This document shows positions 1-7,476 of a stretch of 12,401 nucleotides of DNA, piece after piece. The notes under the pieces were generated by a model. The model was not told where the DNA came from, ran no database searches, and saw only the letters and a program-made list of their open reading frames with translations. The stretch lies in the NCBI GenBank assembly GCA_017959645.1, contig JAGDAE010000060.1, forward strand, positions 1 to 12,401, in the 5' to 3' direction. Both the position numbers and the translations under genes were made by a program. The stretch's first letter is position 1; each line of letters begins with the position of its first letter. This DNA comes from Kiritimatiellia bacterium (GTDB lineage Bacteria > Verrucomicrobiota > Kiritimatiellia > RFP12 > UBA1067).

Positions 1-132
1 CGGACCTTCCCCGCAGAATCCCCACGACTGGCGCAAATCGCACTGATTGCGGCATCCGCCCATATGAAACCGCGAAATGAGAAGCGGCCGGCCCGCGCCG
101 CCACCCCCCTTCTGCAAATCCGCGAAAGCCCT
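1..132. other. Gene-free left end, irregular flank of a repeat array
   Basis: I see no supportable gene here. The stretch contains one clean copy (61-72) of the core found in the neighbouring 22-bp array, a looser copy near 112-120, and between them a GC-rich run at about 84-109. A plus-strand frame is open from the left edge to a stop at 181-183. It reads through the repeat units and resembles no family I know. A minus-strand frame is open from an ATG at 63 to the left edge (21 codons) but has no ribosome binding site. Either could be chance. Confidence 0.5.
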
Positions 133-262
133 GCTATGAAACCGGGAAAGCCCTCATATGAAATCGGGGAAGCGCCCATATAAAATCGCAATTACCCCCT
201 TATGAAATCGCCGACCCCCATATGACTTCCCGAAAACCCCCAGATGTTTCTCCGCAGAGAAG
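133..262. repeat. Degenerate tandem array, about 22-bp period, CATATGAAATCG-like core
   Basis: Units begin at 133, 155, 177, 199, 219 and 241, so the spacing is 22, 22, 22, 20 and 22 bp. Each starts with a core close to catatgaaatcg: catatg at 155 and 219, catata at 177, and variants at 133, 199 and 241. A C-rich segment follows (ccct, gccc, acccc, cgacccc, acccc). The core hexamer is palindromic and the rest drifts between units. On the minus strand the array shows a short G-run every 22 bases. It lies beyond the 3' end of the operon. It is not a CRISPR: there is no long constant repeat and no unique spacer of usual length. Function unknown. Confidence 0.7.
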
Positions 263-282
263 CTGGTTCGTCTGCGGAGAAA
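247..282 (-). terminator. 12-bp perfect stem-loop after the last operon gene, possible terminator
   Basis: Positions 247-258 and 271-282 are a perfect 12-bp inverted repeat around a 12-nt loop (259-270). It lies 24 bp past the stop codon of the last leftward gene and its left arm overlaps the final array unit. No clear U-tract follows the stem on the minus strand, only a short gggggtttt, so intrinsic termination is not assured. It could instead protect the 3' end of the operon mRNA. It is the only good end-of-operon hairpin in this interval. Confidence 0.4.
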
Positions 283-305
283 GCCCCCTTCGCCGTCTTG
301 GCGGA

Positions 306-752
306 TCAGTCGAAGACCGACGGATTGAAGTTTATGAACGGGAAAACCGGCAAAAATCCCTTTTTATTGAAATTAAGAAACCCGAGCTGGAACGCCGACG
401 CGTCCGATATGTTCAGGAACCCGAGCTGCACGCACGGATCGTCCGCATTGTTGACGAAGGCCAGCTGCACGCACGGATCGTCGCCGCCGTTGTACCATGG
501 CGCAAGCTGCAGCGCGCAGGACGCGGCGGAATCGTTGATGCCGAAAACCGTGAACTGCAGTCCGTTTCTGACCGGCGAAGCGCTGTACAGGGCCGACAGC
601 TCGAGCGCGTCGACCGACAGGCACTTCGAGGCGATGCCGAACGAGACGTCTGGCGTCGCTGTCTTGTTGTCCAGCCACCAGCTCCAGGCGACATCGGCGT
701 TCGCGCATGCGGACACGGCCGCGATCGCGGCGGCAATCATGAGTTTCTTCAT
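306..752 (-). CDS. Small exported protein with QLGFLN-type surface repeats
   Basis: A 148-aa protein of unknown function, probably exported. The start at 752 is chosen because MKKLMIAAAIAAVSACANA is a standard signal peptide and AAAGGAG lies about 8 bases upstream; an ATG at 785 would only add a charged leader that includes the ribosome site. The C-terminal half holds repeats of about 13 residues (CVQLAFVN, CVQLGFLN, AFQLGFLN) and ends in a proline/phenylalanine-rich PVFPFINF tail. This pattern matches the Leptospira LA_2272-type surface-repeat family as I recall it, and the protein encoded at 7477-8193 shares the motif. There are several cysteines, including one in each of two DDPC units, which is unusual for this motif. 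It is the last gene of the leftward series, 45 bp after dapF. Repeat membership is well supported; function is not known. Confidence 0.8.
   Translation of the reverse strand: MKKLMIAAAIAAVSACANADVAWSWWLDNKTATPDVSFGIASKCLSVDALELSALYSASPVRNGLQFTVFGINDSAASCALQLAPWYNGGDDPCVQLAFVNNADDPCVQLGFLNISDASAFQLGFLNFNKKGFLPVFPFINFNPSVFD
385..482 (-). repeat. 39-bp in-frame tandem repeats inside the exported protein gene
   Basis: A 20-bp block at 424-443 recurs exactly at 463-482, 39 bp away, and a diverged third copy sits at 385-404. The 39-bp period equals 13 codons, so the repeats are in frame and encode DDPCVQL, DDPCVQL and DASAFQL followed by a variable F(V/L)N segment. The two near-identical units look like a recent duplication. 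Confidence 0.85.
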
Positions 753-797
753 TTTCTTTTCTCCTTTTTCGTTTTTGCACATCATGCCGGGTCTTGC

Positions 798-1598
798 CTA
801 CTCCCCGATCGGAGAGAGCGAATCGAAATCGACGGTTCCTTCGAACAGGCGCTTTACGGGGCCGGTGAGCGTGATTGACGAAAACTCCCCGTTTTCATAC
901 ACACCGTCCACGACAAGTTCGTATCCGTAGGCCGTTTTCGCCCTGACCGGGAATTCAAGGCCGTGCTGCGCGACGCCGACGATCGCGGCGGCGACGGCGC
1001 CGGTTCCGCAGGCGCCGCTCTCCGCCTCGACCCCGCGCTCGTAGGTCCTGATCGAAAACTTGTCTGGCGCGTGCCAGGCGACGAAATCGACGTTGGTCCC
1101 GTCCGGCGCGAATTCCCCGCTCATGCGGATCCTCCGTCCCTCGTCTTCGACATCGACTCTGGAGAGATTTTCGACGGTGACTATCTTGTGGGGGACTCCG
1201 GCGAGCGCGAAATCATCCTTGACTTCGCGCGGCGGCGGAACCGATATCCGCACCAGTCCGTCGTCGAGGATTTCGGCGTCGACGGTGCCGGCGGCAGTCT
1301 CGAAACGCATCGCCTTGCCGCTCGCCGCGCCGATCTCCCGCGCAAAAACGGCTACGCACCGCGCTCCGTTGCCGCACATCTCGGCCTCGGTGCCGTCCGG
1401 ATTGAAAAAAAGCATGCTGAAATCGGCGTTCGCCGAATCGCGCACGAGAATGACGCCCTCGCAGCCGATCCCGTCCGGACGCGTCGCCATCGCCGCGATG
1501 CGACGGTGATCGTCGGCGGGGAAACGTCCTTCGCGATCGTCAACGAGGACAAAATCGTTGCCGGCGCCGTGCATTTTCACAAAACGTACCGTATTCAT
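798..1598 (-). CDS. dapF: Diaminopimelate epimerase
   Basis: Converts LL-2,6-diaminopimelate to meso-diaminopimelate, the last-but-one step of lysine synthesis and the source of the peptidoglycan cross-linking residue; cytoplasmic and PLP-independent. The 266-aa length is normal for DapF. Visible hallmarks are KMHGAGNDFV at residues 8-17, FFNPDGTEAEMCGNGARC with one catalytic cysteine (Cys75), and ESGACGTGAVA with the second (Cys197), the two acting as the acid/base pair. The start at 1598 has GGGAG about 8 bases upstream, inside the end of prc; the gap to prc is 4 bp, so translation is probably coupled. The second Cys motif has ESGACGTG where many family members have ETLACGSG, a minor variant. 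Confidence 0.97.
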   Translation of the reverse strand: MNTVRFVKMHGAGNDFVLVDDREGRFPADDHRRIAAMATRPDGIGCEGVILVRDSANADFSMLFFNPDGTEAEMCGNGARCVAVFAREIGAASGKAMRFETAAGTVDAEILDDGLVRISVPPPREVKDDFALAGVPHKIVTVENLSRVDVEDEGRRIRMSGEFAPDGTNVDFVAWHAPDKFSIRTYERGVEAESGACGTGAVAAAIVGVAQHGLEFPVRAKTAYGYELVVDGVYENGEFSSITLTGPVKRLFEGTVDFDSLSPIGE

Positions 1599-1602
1599 GG
1601 CG

Positions 1603-3678
1603 TCACTCCCTGAAAAGCATTTCGTACCAGTTCAGCTGCTGTTCGACGCGGGGCAGTTCCGCACCGCCGTTGAGCCGCACGAGATCGGCGAGAATGTCGA
1701 AGGCGGAATCGAGAACGACATCGTCTTTCGCGCGCTCGTTGCGCTTGCGGCGCGCGGTCTCGCCCTGTTCGTCATCGCCGTCCTCGCCGTCTTCGTCGTC
1801 CAGCTCGCGCAATTCCCGGTCGGCGAGCATCATCGCTTTGCGCGCATCGTGTTCGAGCGGGACTTCTTCGCGATCTCCGATAAGCTTCATGCCCTTGACG
1901 TTTTCGAGGTGGCGTATATAGCGTTCGTCGCAGGCGAGACGCTCCCCGGCGAGACGTTCGAGCTCCGGAACGTAGCTGTTCATGTTCCAGCAACGGTAGT
2001 AGTCGGCCGGAAGTATCTTGCTGAACGGCAGGGAATTTGGAAGTTTGTCCTCGCCGATGTCGAGCGAGTCGAGCAGCGACGGCAGGCGGATGTCGGCCTC
2101 GACGCCCTCGAGCTGGGTGGAGCGCCCGTCGACCCGGTAGAACCGCGCCGTCGTGATCTTCATCGAACCGTAGCGCTCAGGCCCCATGCCCATCACCGTC
2201 TGCACCGTTCCCTTGCCGTGGGTCCTGCCGTCGCCTAGCACGACCGCGCGGCCGACGTCCTGGAGATGCCCGGCGACGATCTCCGAGGCCGAAGCCGACG
2301 CGCGGTCGGTGAGAACCACCATCGGCTTGCGGAACGCGACCGGATTGCCCGGAGGTATCGGCAGGCATCCGACGCCGTTGACGTCGCGTATCTGGACGAC
2401 CGGACCTTGCGGAACGAACAGCGCGGAAAGGAACACCGCCTCCCTGAGGCTCCCTCCGCCGTTGCCTCTCAGATCGAGCACCAGCCCGTCCACGTCCTGT
2501 GCGTTGAATGCGGCGAGGTATTTCGACACGTCCATCGCCGCGCTGCGGTATCCAGGATCTTGCGGACGCTTGTCCATCGTTCCGTAGAAACTGGGCAGAT
2601 AGATGTAGCCGAGTTTCGCGTCGAAGCCATCGAGCGACACCGTCTCGACCCGTCCTGTCGCCGCCTGGTCGTCGAGCTTGATTTCGTCGCGCACCAGCTC
2701 GATCAGCTTTTTCGCCGACCCGGTCGGGTCCGACCTCGGCACTATCTCGAGCGTCACGCGCGTGCCCTTTTTGCCGCGGATCTTCTTGATGGACTTTTTC
2801 ATCGGCTGCCACATGACGTCTTCCATCTCGCCGTCCGCCTGCTTGACGCCGACGATCTTGTCGCCTTCTTTGATTCGCCCGTCGACATCCATCGGGCCGC
2901 CCGGCATCACCTCGACGATCTTGAGCGCGCCGTCGTCCATCGACAGCACCGCTCCCACGCCGCAGAGGGTCAGATTCATCTCCATCTCGAAGTCCTCCTT
3001 CGAGGCCGGCGACAGATAGTCGGAATGCGGATCGTACGCTCTCGCCACCGCCGAAAGGTAGTTCTGCAGAACATCCTCGGCGTCAGGCTCCGAAAGAACC
3101 GCGAAATACTGGCGGTACTTTTTCGCGAGGTTGCCGGCGACGTCGGTTTCGTTGGTCGCGCCGTCGATTTCCGCATTGAGTATCTGCACGAGCGCCTCGT
3201 TCTTCAGCCGCTTGCGCCCGTGCTCCTCCGCCTCCTCGCGCGTCGCCGGCCATTCGGCGTTTTTTCGCTGCACCCGGTACGTCTCGTTGGACGAGAAATC
3301 CCACCCTGCTTTCGCCAGCTCGTTGGAGACGAACTCCATCCGCTCCGCAAGACGTTGGCGGAACAGGTCGTGCGTCTCGAAGCCGAAGCTCACGTCGCCC
3401 TTCCGTATTTCGTCGTCGATCGTCCGGTCGCGCTGCGCCAGCTTCTCGAGATCGCCCTTGAGGAACACCGAATGGTCGAAGTCGTAGTAGGTGACGAGAT
3501 TGGTCCATGCCCGGCGCGAGATTTCGTCGTCGAGCCGCCGCTGCAGAACGTGGCTCTTCGGCAGCATGTCGCCGAGGCGCATCGCGATTCTGCCGTAGTA
3601 TTTTTCAGGTTCGACGCCGTCGGCAAGCGCGCCGGACGACAGCAGCAACGCCGCCGCGAAGACTGTTTTTCCCATCAT
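1603..3678 (-). CDS. prc: Periplasmic tail-specific (C-terminal processing) protease, S41 family
   Basis: A 691-aa Prc/Tsp-type serine protease; E. coli Prc has 682 residues. Residues 1-19 form a signal peptide ending in ALA, so it should act in the periplasm, where the family trims or degrades proteins with exposed nonpolar C-termini and controls peptidoglycan hydrolases. An N-terminal helical domain (about 25-230) includes the family signature AYDPHSDYLSP. A PDZ domain follows (about 235-315), then the S41 core with GLVLDLRGNGGGS. By alignment to E. coli Prc the catalytic serine is Ser463 in ASASASEI and the lysine Lys489 in HGKGTVQ. The C-terminal part carries a very acidic patch (about 625-640) followed by a basic one. 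The start at 3678 overlaps the NERD gene stop as ATGA, with GGAG 8 bases upstream. The open frame continues far upstream of this ATG, but only as noncoding readthrough of the NERD gene. Confidence 0.96.
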   Translation of the reverse strand: MMGKTVFAAALLLSSGALADGVEPEKYYGRIAMRLGDMLPKSHVLQRRLDDEISRRAWTNLVTYYDFDHSVFLKGDLEKLAQRDRTIDDEIRKGDVSFGFETHDLFRQRLAERMEFVSNELAKAGWDFSSNETYRVQRKNAEWPATREEAEEHGRKRLKNEALVQILNAEIDGATNETDVAGNLAKKYRQYFAVLSEPDAEDVLQNYLSAVARAYDPHSDYLSPASKEDFEMEMNLTLCGVGAVLSMDDGALKIVEVMPGGPMDVDGRIKEGDKIVGVKQADGEMEDVMWQPMKKSIKKIRGKKGTRVTLEIVPRSDPTGSAKKLIELVRDEIKLDDQAATGRVETVSLDGFDAKLGYIYLPSFYGTMDKRPQDPGYRSAAMDVSKYLAAFNAQDVDGLVLDLRGNGGGSLREAVFLSALFVPQGPVVQIRDVNGVGCLPIPPGNPVAFRKPMVVLTDRASASASEIVAGHLQDVGRAVVLGDGRTHGKGTVQTVMGMGPERYGSMKITTARFYRVDGRSTQLEGVEADIRLPSLLDSLDIGEDKLPNSLPFSKILPADYYRCWNMNSYVPELERLAGERLACDERYIRHLENVKGMKLIGDREEVPLEHDARKAMMLADRELRELDDEDGEDGDDEQGETARRKRNERAKDDVVLDSAFDILADLVRLNGGAELPRVEQQLNWYEMLFRE

Positions 3679-4355
3679 ATGCGGTTCTCCAGAAGCGAAA
3701 AGAGGCGATCGAGCTCCATCGGCGGCACGGCCACGCGCTTCGTGTCGAAACATCCGCGCAATTCGCAGGAATTCATGATCACCGCCCCGTGGAGATCGGC
3801 GACGTGCTGGCGGAACGTGTCGGAGGCGAACGCGAGCACCGGCGTGACCGTGTATCCCGTCCAGCCGAGTTTCGCCAGTTCGTTGCGGACGTTCGCCGCC
3901 TCGCGGAGCGCCTGCGTGATCGGGGAGCGGTCGGGAAGCTGTCCGTCGAGAAGGATGTGCCCGTCTTCGATGGTTACCGAACCCGTCCAGAACTTCGTTT
4001 CGATCGAGAATATCCCGGCCGGTCCGACGACGACGTGGTCGACGTGGGTGCCGCAGGCGAGAAAATCGTTGTACACGCGATAGGCGTCGGGCAGCGTTTT
4101 CAGGATCTCGGAAACATGCTCTTCGCCGCGCGCGCCCTTGAAGAACCTTTCGATTCTGCGCAACCCCTTGCGCATGCTCCAGAAGAGGAAGCAGCCGGTC
4201 GCGAGAATCGTCGCGAACCCTGCCGCGAGCATTCCGAACCCGACGAGCGCGACCGATATCCCGAGAACGAACACCCCGAGAAACACGGGCCACAACCCGA
4301 GCACCGTACCTCTTACTCTCGCCCACTCTCCGGCGACGCCGTAGACTTTAGCCAT
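3675..4355 (-). CDS. Membrane-anchored NERD-domain (nuclease-related) protein
   Basis: A 226-aa protein with two hydrophobic segments (about residues 18-36 and 40-59), a basic stretch, and a cytoplasmic NERD domain (about 74-185). The NERD signature is clear: GARGEEHVSEIL, then VDHVVVGPAGIFSIETK, which supplies the PD-(D/E)xK-like acidic and lysine residues (Asp106, Glu119, Lys121). NERD domains are predicted nucleases related to the endonuclease fold. Substrate and role are unproven for nearly all members, so I give no gene name. The start at 4355 overlaps the last 8 bases of dxs and has GGAGG 7 bases upstream. Its stop overlaps the prc start (ATGA), so dxs, this gene and prc are translationally coupled. 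No gene for a partner nuclease, helicase or other defence function is adjacent. Confidence 0.88.
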   Translation of the reverse strand: MAKVYGVAGEWARVRGTVLGLWPVFLGVFVLGISVALVGFGMLAAGFATILATGCFLFWSMRKGLRRIERFFKGARGEEHVSEILKTLPDAYRVYNDFLACGTHVDHVVVGPAGIFSIETKFWTGSVTIEDGHILLDGQLPDRSPITQALREAANVRNELAKLGWTGYTVTPVLAFASDTFRQHVADLHGAVIMNSCELRGCFDTKRVAVPPMELDRLFSLLENRI

Positions 4356-6045
4356 TGAGAACCTCCGTTATCGAATCCGCATCCAGTCCGAACTCCTTCT
4401 CCAGCTCCATCGGCGAACCGTGCGGAATGTAGCAGTCGGGCCACCCGAATCTGAAATCCGCCCCTATCGCCTCGCCGAGGCCGCCGGCGACGCATCCGTT
4501 CTCGATGCAGACGATTTTCATTCCCGCCTCGCGCTGAGATTTCAGCAGCGCCGCGTCGAACGGCTTGATCGTCCGCGCGTGTACCGCCACCGAGCCGGTA
4601 CGCCCGGCGATTTCTCGCGCCTTGCCATACCAGTCGCCTGTCGCCCAGATCGCGTACCGCGGTTTCGCCGGGACGGAATCTGCCGCCGTCTTCTCCGGAA
4701 CCTGTCCGCGCGGATAGCGGATGACGGTCGGCCCGTTTCGCTCGAGCGCCTCGGAAAGCAGCGCTTCCAGATCCTCCGCGTCTTTCGGCTGCACGATGGT
4801 AAGATTCGGCAGGCACCTGAGCATCGCGATATCGTACAGCCCCTGGTGGGTGACGCCGTCCGCTCCGACCACGCCCGCGCGGTCGACGCACACTACCACC
4901 GGCAGATTGGCGATCGCGACATCGTGCATCAGTTGGTCGACCGCACGCTGCAGAAACGTCGAATACACCGCGACTACCGGACGCATCCCGCCGGCCGCCA
5001 GCCCTCCTGCGAACGCGAGCATGTGGCCCTCGGAAATGCCGACGTCGAAAAACCTGTCCGGAAACTCCCTCTCGAATCCCGCAAGCCCGGTTCCGTCCTT
5101 CATCCCCGCCGTCAGCGCGACCACGCGCGCGTCTTTTTTCGCGAATCCGAGCAACGCCTCCCCGAACGCGTCGCTCCACGTGCCGCCCTTCTTCGCCGGC
5201 AGCTCCCCGCCCTCGAACGGACCGACTCCGTGCCAGGCGGTCGGGTTGCGCTCGGCCGGCGCGAATCCGCGACCTTTCTTCGTGACGACATGCACGATAA
5301 CCGCGCGTTTGTCCTCCTTCGCGACCGTGAACGCGCCGGTCAGCGCCTTGAGATCGTGTCCGTCGACCGGCCCGATGTAGCGAAGCCCCATCTGCTCGAA
5401 CAGGCGGTTGCCGAGAAAAAGCCCCTTGATGCGGCTCTCGACGCTGTGGTAGAGTCCGCGCAGGAACGTCAGCTTCAGCGCATGGCCGGCGTTTTCCGCC
5501 GCCTTCTTCACCCGGTTGTACCTTACTCCGGTTATGAGCCGCCCGAGGAATCGCGAGAAGCTGCCGGCCGGACGCGAGATCGACATCTTGTTGTCATTGA
5601 GCACGACGATGATCTTGCCAGTCGCGGACGCGCAGTTGTTGAGCGCCTCGAAACTCGTCCCGTTCACGATCGACGAATCGCCGATGACCGCGACGACATG
5701 GTTTGCGCCGCCGGTCCGGTCGCGCGCGGCCGCAAGCCCGAGCGCCGTCGAGAGCGCGACCCCGGCGTGGCCGGATACCGTCGCGTCGGCCGGCGATTCC
5801 GACGGCAGCGGAAACGGCGCGATTCCCCCGCGTCTGCGAAGCGTGTCGAACCGCCCGTCGCGCCCGGTGAGAATCTTCCATGCGTACGCCTGGTGGCCAA
5901 CGTCCCAGACAATCCGGTCCTTCCCGGCGTCGAAAACCTCGTTCAGCGCCATCGCGATCTCGACAGCGCCGAGCGAAGAGGCAAGATGCCCGCCGTTGCG
6001 CGAAACGGCGCCGATTATCCGCTCTCTTATCTCCTGCGCAGTCAT
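4348..6045 (-). CDS. dxs: 1-deoxy-D-xylulose-5-phosphate synthase, short divergent form
   Basis: Condenses pyruvate and glyceraldehyde 3-phosphate to DXP using thiamine diphosphate, the entry step of the MEP isoprenoid pathway. At 565 aa it is shorter than the usual 620 or so: the first 30 or so residues before the RERIIGAVSRNGGH segment are missing. Family signatures are IVWDVGHQAY (46-54), a ThDP site with GDS (122-124) and NDN (150-152), IGPVDGHD (224-231), the catalytic glutamate in ISEGH (Glu339), and DRAGVVGADGVTHQG (388-402). Departures from the E. coli pattern are GHAGVAL for GHSSTSI, GDS for GDG, and EGH for EQH. The start at 6045 overlaps the stop of the glycosyltransferase gene (ATGA) and has no clear ribosome site, so it probably relies on coupling. 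The same frame is open further upstream, but that part reads through the neighbouring gene. Confidence 0.95.
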   Translation of the reverse strand: MTAQEIRERIIGAVSRNGGHLASSLGAVEIAMALNEVFDAGKDRIVWDVGHQAYAWKILTGRDGRFDTLRRRGGIAPFPLPSESPADATVSGHAGVALSTALGLAAARDRTGGANHVVAVIGDSSIVNGTSFEALNNCASATGKIIVVLNDNKMSISRPAGSFSRFLGRLITGVRYNRVKKAAENAGHALKLTFLRGLYHSVESRIKGLFLGNRLFEQMGLRYIGPVDGHDLKALTGAFTVAKEDKRAVIVHVVTKKGRGFAPAERNPTAWHGVGPFEGGELPAKKGGTWSDAFGEALLGFAKKDARVVALTAGMKDGTGLAGFEREFPDRFFDVGISEGHMLAFAGGLAAGGMRPVVAVYSTFLQRAVDQLMHDVAIANLPVVVCVDRAGVVGADGVTHQGLYDIAMLRCLPNLTIVQPKDAEDLEALLSEALERNGPTVIRYPRGQVPEKTAADSVPAKPRYAIWATGDWYGKAREIAGRTGSVAVHARTIKPFDAALLKSQREAGMKIVCIENGCVAGGLGEAIGADFRFGWPDCYIPHGSPMELEKEFGLDADSITEVLNG

Positions 6046-7454
6046 TTGCGTTTTAGAACCAGAAGGCTCGTCGAATTCTGTCCGAACCGCTCCACCCGCC
6101 GCACGAGCGAATAGTTGCGCTTGAGTATGTTCCAGAACTCCATCTGCTCGTCGACCGGGCGCTCGGAGCATCCAGGCGGCAGAATCGCGAAACTGTACGC
6201 CGAAAGCGCCGCCACCTGGCACGGAGCCGACCCAAGTAGCGTACGCCATTCTTCCGGCGAAAGCTCCGCGAACGGTCCCATCTCCAATCCATCCGGAACC
6301 TTTCTGCCGGTTTCGACCGCAAGATAGAGGTCCTGCGTGAGAAGTTCCTTTCCTCCCGGGTCTTCCGATTCAATCCCCCTCGCCACTTCCCGCAGCGTCG
6401 CGAGTTCGCTCTTGTCTTTCTTCAATGTCCAGAACCGGTCCTGCCCGTCGGTCGTCCACTTCTCGAGCAGAGGATTGCCGAACGCACACGCCCAAGACAG
6501 CCCGAGCGCCGCCAGCGCACCGCGTTTGACGTTGAAGTTGGCCGCCGCATACGCCGCCAGAAGACCCATAACCGGAACCTGGTAGTCCTCGTACGGAAAC
6601 GGCGCCATCATCTGCACGAGAAACACCGCGAGAAACGCGACCGCCGCCAGCGTCGCCTTTTTGAAGCCGCCGAGTCCGAGCACGACGAAAACCGGCAGAT
6701 ACCACCGCACCAGACGGCTTACGCTGCCGATGCTGAAAAACACTCCCGATCCTTCGCGAAGCGCATGATAGCGCTGCGCGGCGATCAGCCCCTCGCGCGC
6801 CGCCGGATCGATCAGAAACGGACCGAACACCAGCGCGAGAGCGATGAAACCGGCGACGGCGAAAACCGCCGCGCGCAGATATTCCCGCCGGCAGAGAAGC
6901 CATATCCAGGCGACTGCGGGCAGGACGGCCAGCGAAATGCGCGTGCCGGCCGCGAACGCCAGCGCGACGGCCGACGCCGCCGCGAACAGCGGCCGGCGGA
7001 ATGTCAGCAGATAGAATCCGGCCAGCGCGAACGCCGACGCGAGCGCGTACGTCTTCGGAATCGCCGTGAAATAGAGATGGTAGAGATTGTTGCCCAGCAG
7101 CAGAAACGCGACGAGAGCGGCCGTATCGCGGTTTTCGCCGTCGGCGACTTTTCTGGCCAGTCCCGTCGCGAAGATTACGGCGAGCAGCCCGAGCGCCGCC
7201 GTGAATATCCTGGCTCCGAGCAGGCCGAATGCGTTCCAGACCGGTGCGAAAAGCGAATAGACGACCGGCATGACCGGCGCCTGGGTGAAAGCGAAATCCC
7301 TGTAGAGCGACTTCCCCCCGGCGACCATGTTGGCCGCGTACAGATACCACCCTTCGTCCTGGTTCAGCCCGCCGAACCAGATCGCAAACGCGGCCAGCAC
7401 GACATAGCCGGCCGCCGCCGCAATCCAATATCTCCTCATTGGCGGATGTCGCAC
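6042..7454 (-). CDS. Polytopic membrane protein, GT-C glycosyltransferase (GT39/ArnT-like)
   Basis: A 470-aa integral membrane protein with about 9 to 11 hydrophobic segments spread over residues 8-325 and a soluble C-terminal part (about 330-470). The first large loop has NQDEGWYLYAANMVAGG followed by LYRDFAFTQAPVMP. This is the acidic DE motif (Asp33, Glu34) and the Y-D-F-Q-P pattern of GT39/GT83-type lipid-phosphate-sugar-dependent transferases such as PMT and ArnT. The acceptor, whether lipid, glycan or protein, cannot be read from the sequence. The start is uncertain: GTG at 7454 has a weak GGA upstream, while ATG at 7439 gives the more natural MRRYWIAAAAGY but has no ribosome site. It lies 22 bp after the surface-repeat gene and overlaps dxs by 4 bp. 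The position beside dxs (isoprenoid carrier precursors) fits, but only as inference. Confidence 0.8.
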   Translation of the reverse strand: MRHPPMRRYWIAAAAGYVVLAAFAIWFGGLNQDEGWYLYAANMVAGGKSLYRDFAFTQAPVMPVVYSLFAPVWNAFGLLGARIFTAALGLLAVIFATGLARKVADGENRDTAALVAFLLLGNNLYHLYFTAIPKTYALASAFALAGFYLLTFRRPLFAAASAVALAFAAGTRISLAVLPAVAWIWLLCRREYLRAAVFAVAGFIALALVFGPFLIDPAAREGLIAAQRYHALREGSGVFFSIGSVSRLVRWYLPVFVVLGLGGFKKATLAAVAFLAVFLVQMMAPFPYEDYQVPVMGLLAAYAAANFNVKRGALAALGLSWACAFGNPLLEKWTTDGQDRFWTLKKDKSELATLREVARGIESEDPGGKELLTQDLYLAVETGRKVPDGLEMGPFAELSPEEWRTLLGSAPCQVAALSAYSFAILPPGCSERPVDEQMEFWNILKRNYSLVRRVERFGQNSTSLLVLKRK

Positions 7455-7476
7455 CGCTTTTCCGCCCGCGGCGGAA

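Noticed and set aside
1..183. 3' end of a plus-strand gene entering from the left edge
   Set aside because: The frame is open for 60 codons but reads through repeat units and shows no known family; chance openness is likely in GC-rich DNA. More sequence to the left would be needed to decide.
133..262. CRISPR array
   Set aside because: Units are only 22 bp with a drifting core and no constant repeat of 24 bp or more; there are no cas genes nearby.
222..930. Two overlapping plus-strand frames of about 220 codons over the small exported protein and dapF
   Set aside because: Both are antisense to genes with clear signal peptide or enzyme motifs and lack ribosome sites.
2266..4083. 605-codon open frame on the plus strand across prc and the NERD gene
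   Set aside because: It lies antisense to two clearly recognised genes. Its composition is typical of GC-rich antisense frames (very rich in Arg, His, Val, Asp) and it shows no family motif.
1603..4326. Apparent 907-aa fusion of an Arg-rich N-terminus to the Prc protease
   Set aside because: The first 216 residues are a shifted-frame reading of the NERD gene. The true prc start has a ribosome site, a signal peptide and an ATGA overlap at 3678.
4420..6114. 564-codon open frame on the plus strand across dxs
   Set aside because: Antisense shadow of dxs, Arg-rich, no recognisable domain or ribosome binding site.
6046..6249. Longer N-terminus for dxs (up to 633 aa)
   Set aside because: The extra part reads through the 3' end of the glycosyltransferase gene and does not resemble the DXS N-terminus; the family match begins at the ATG at 6045.
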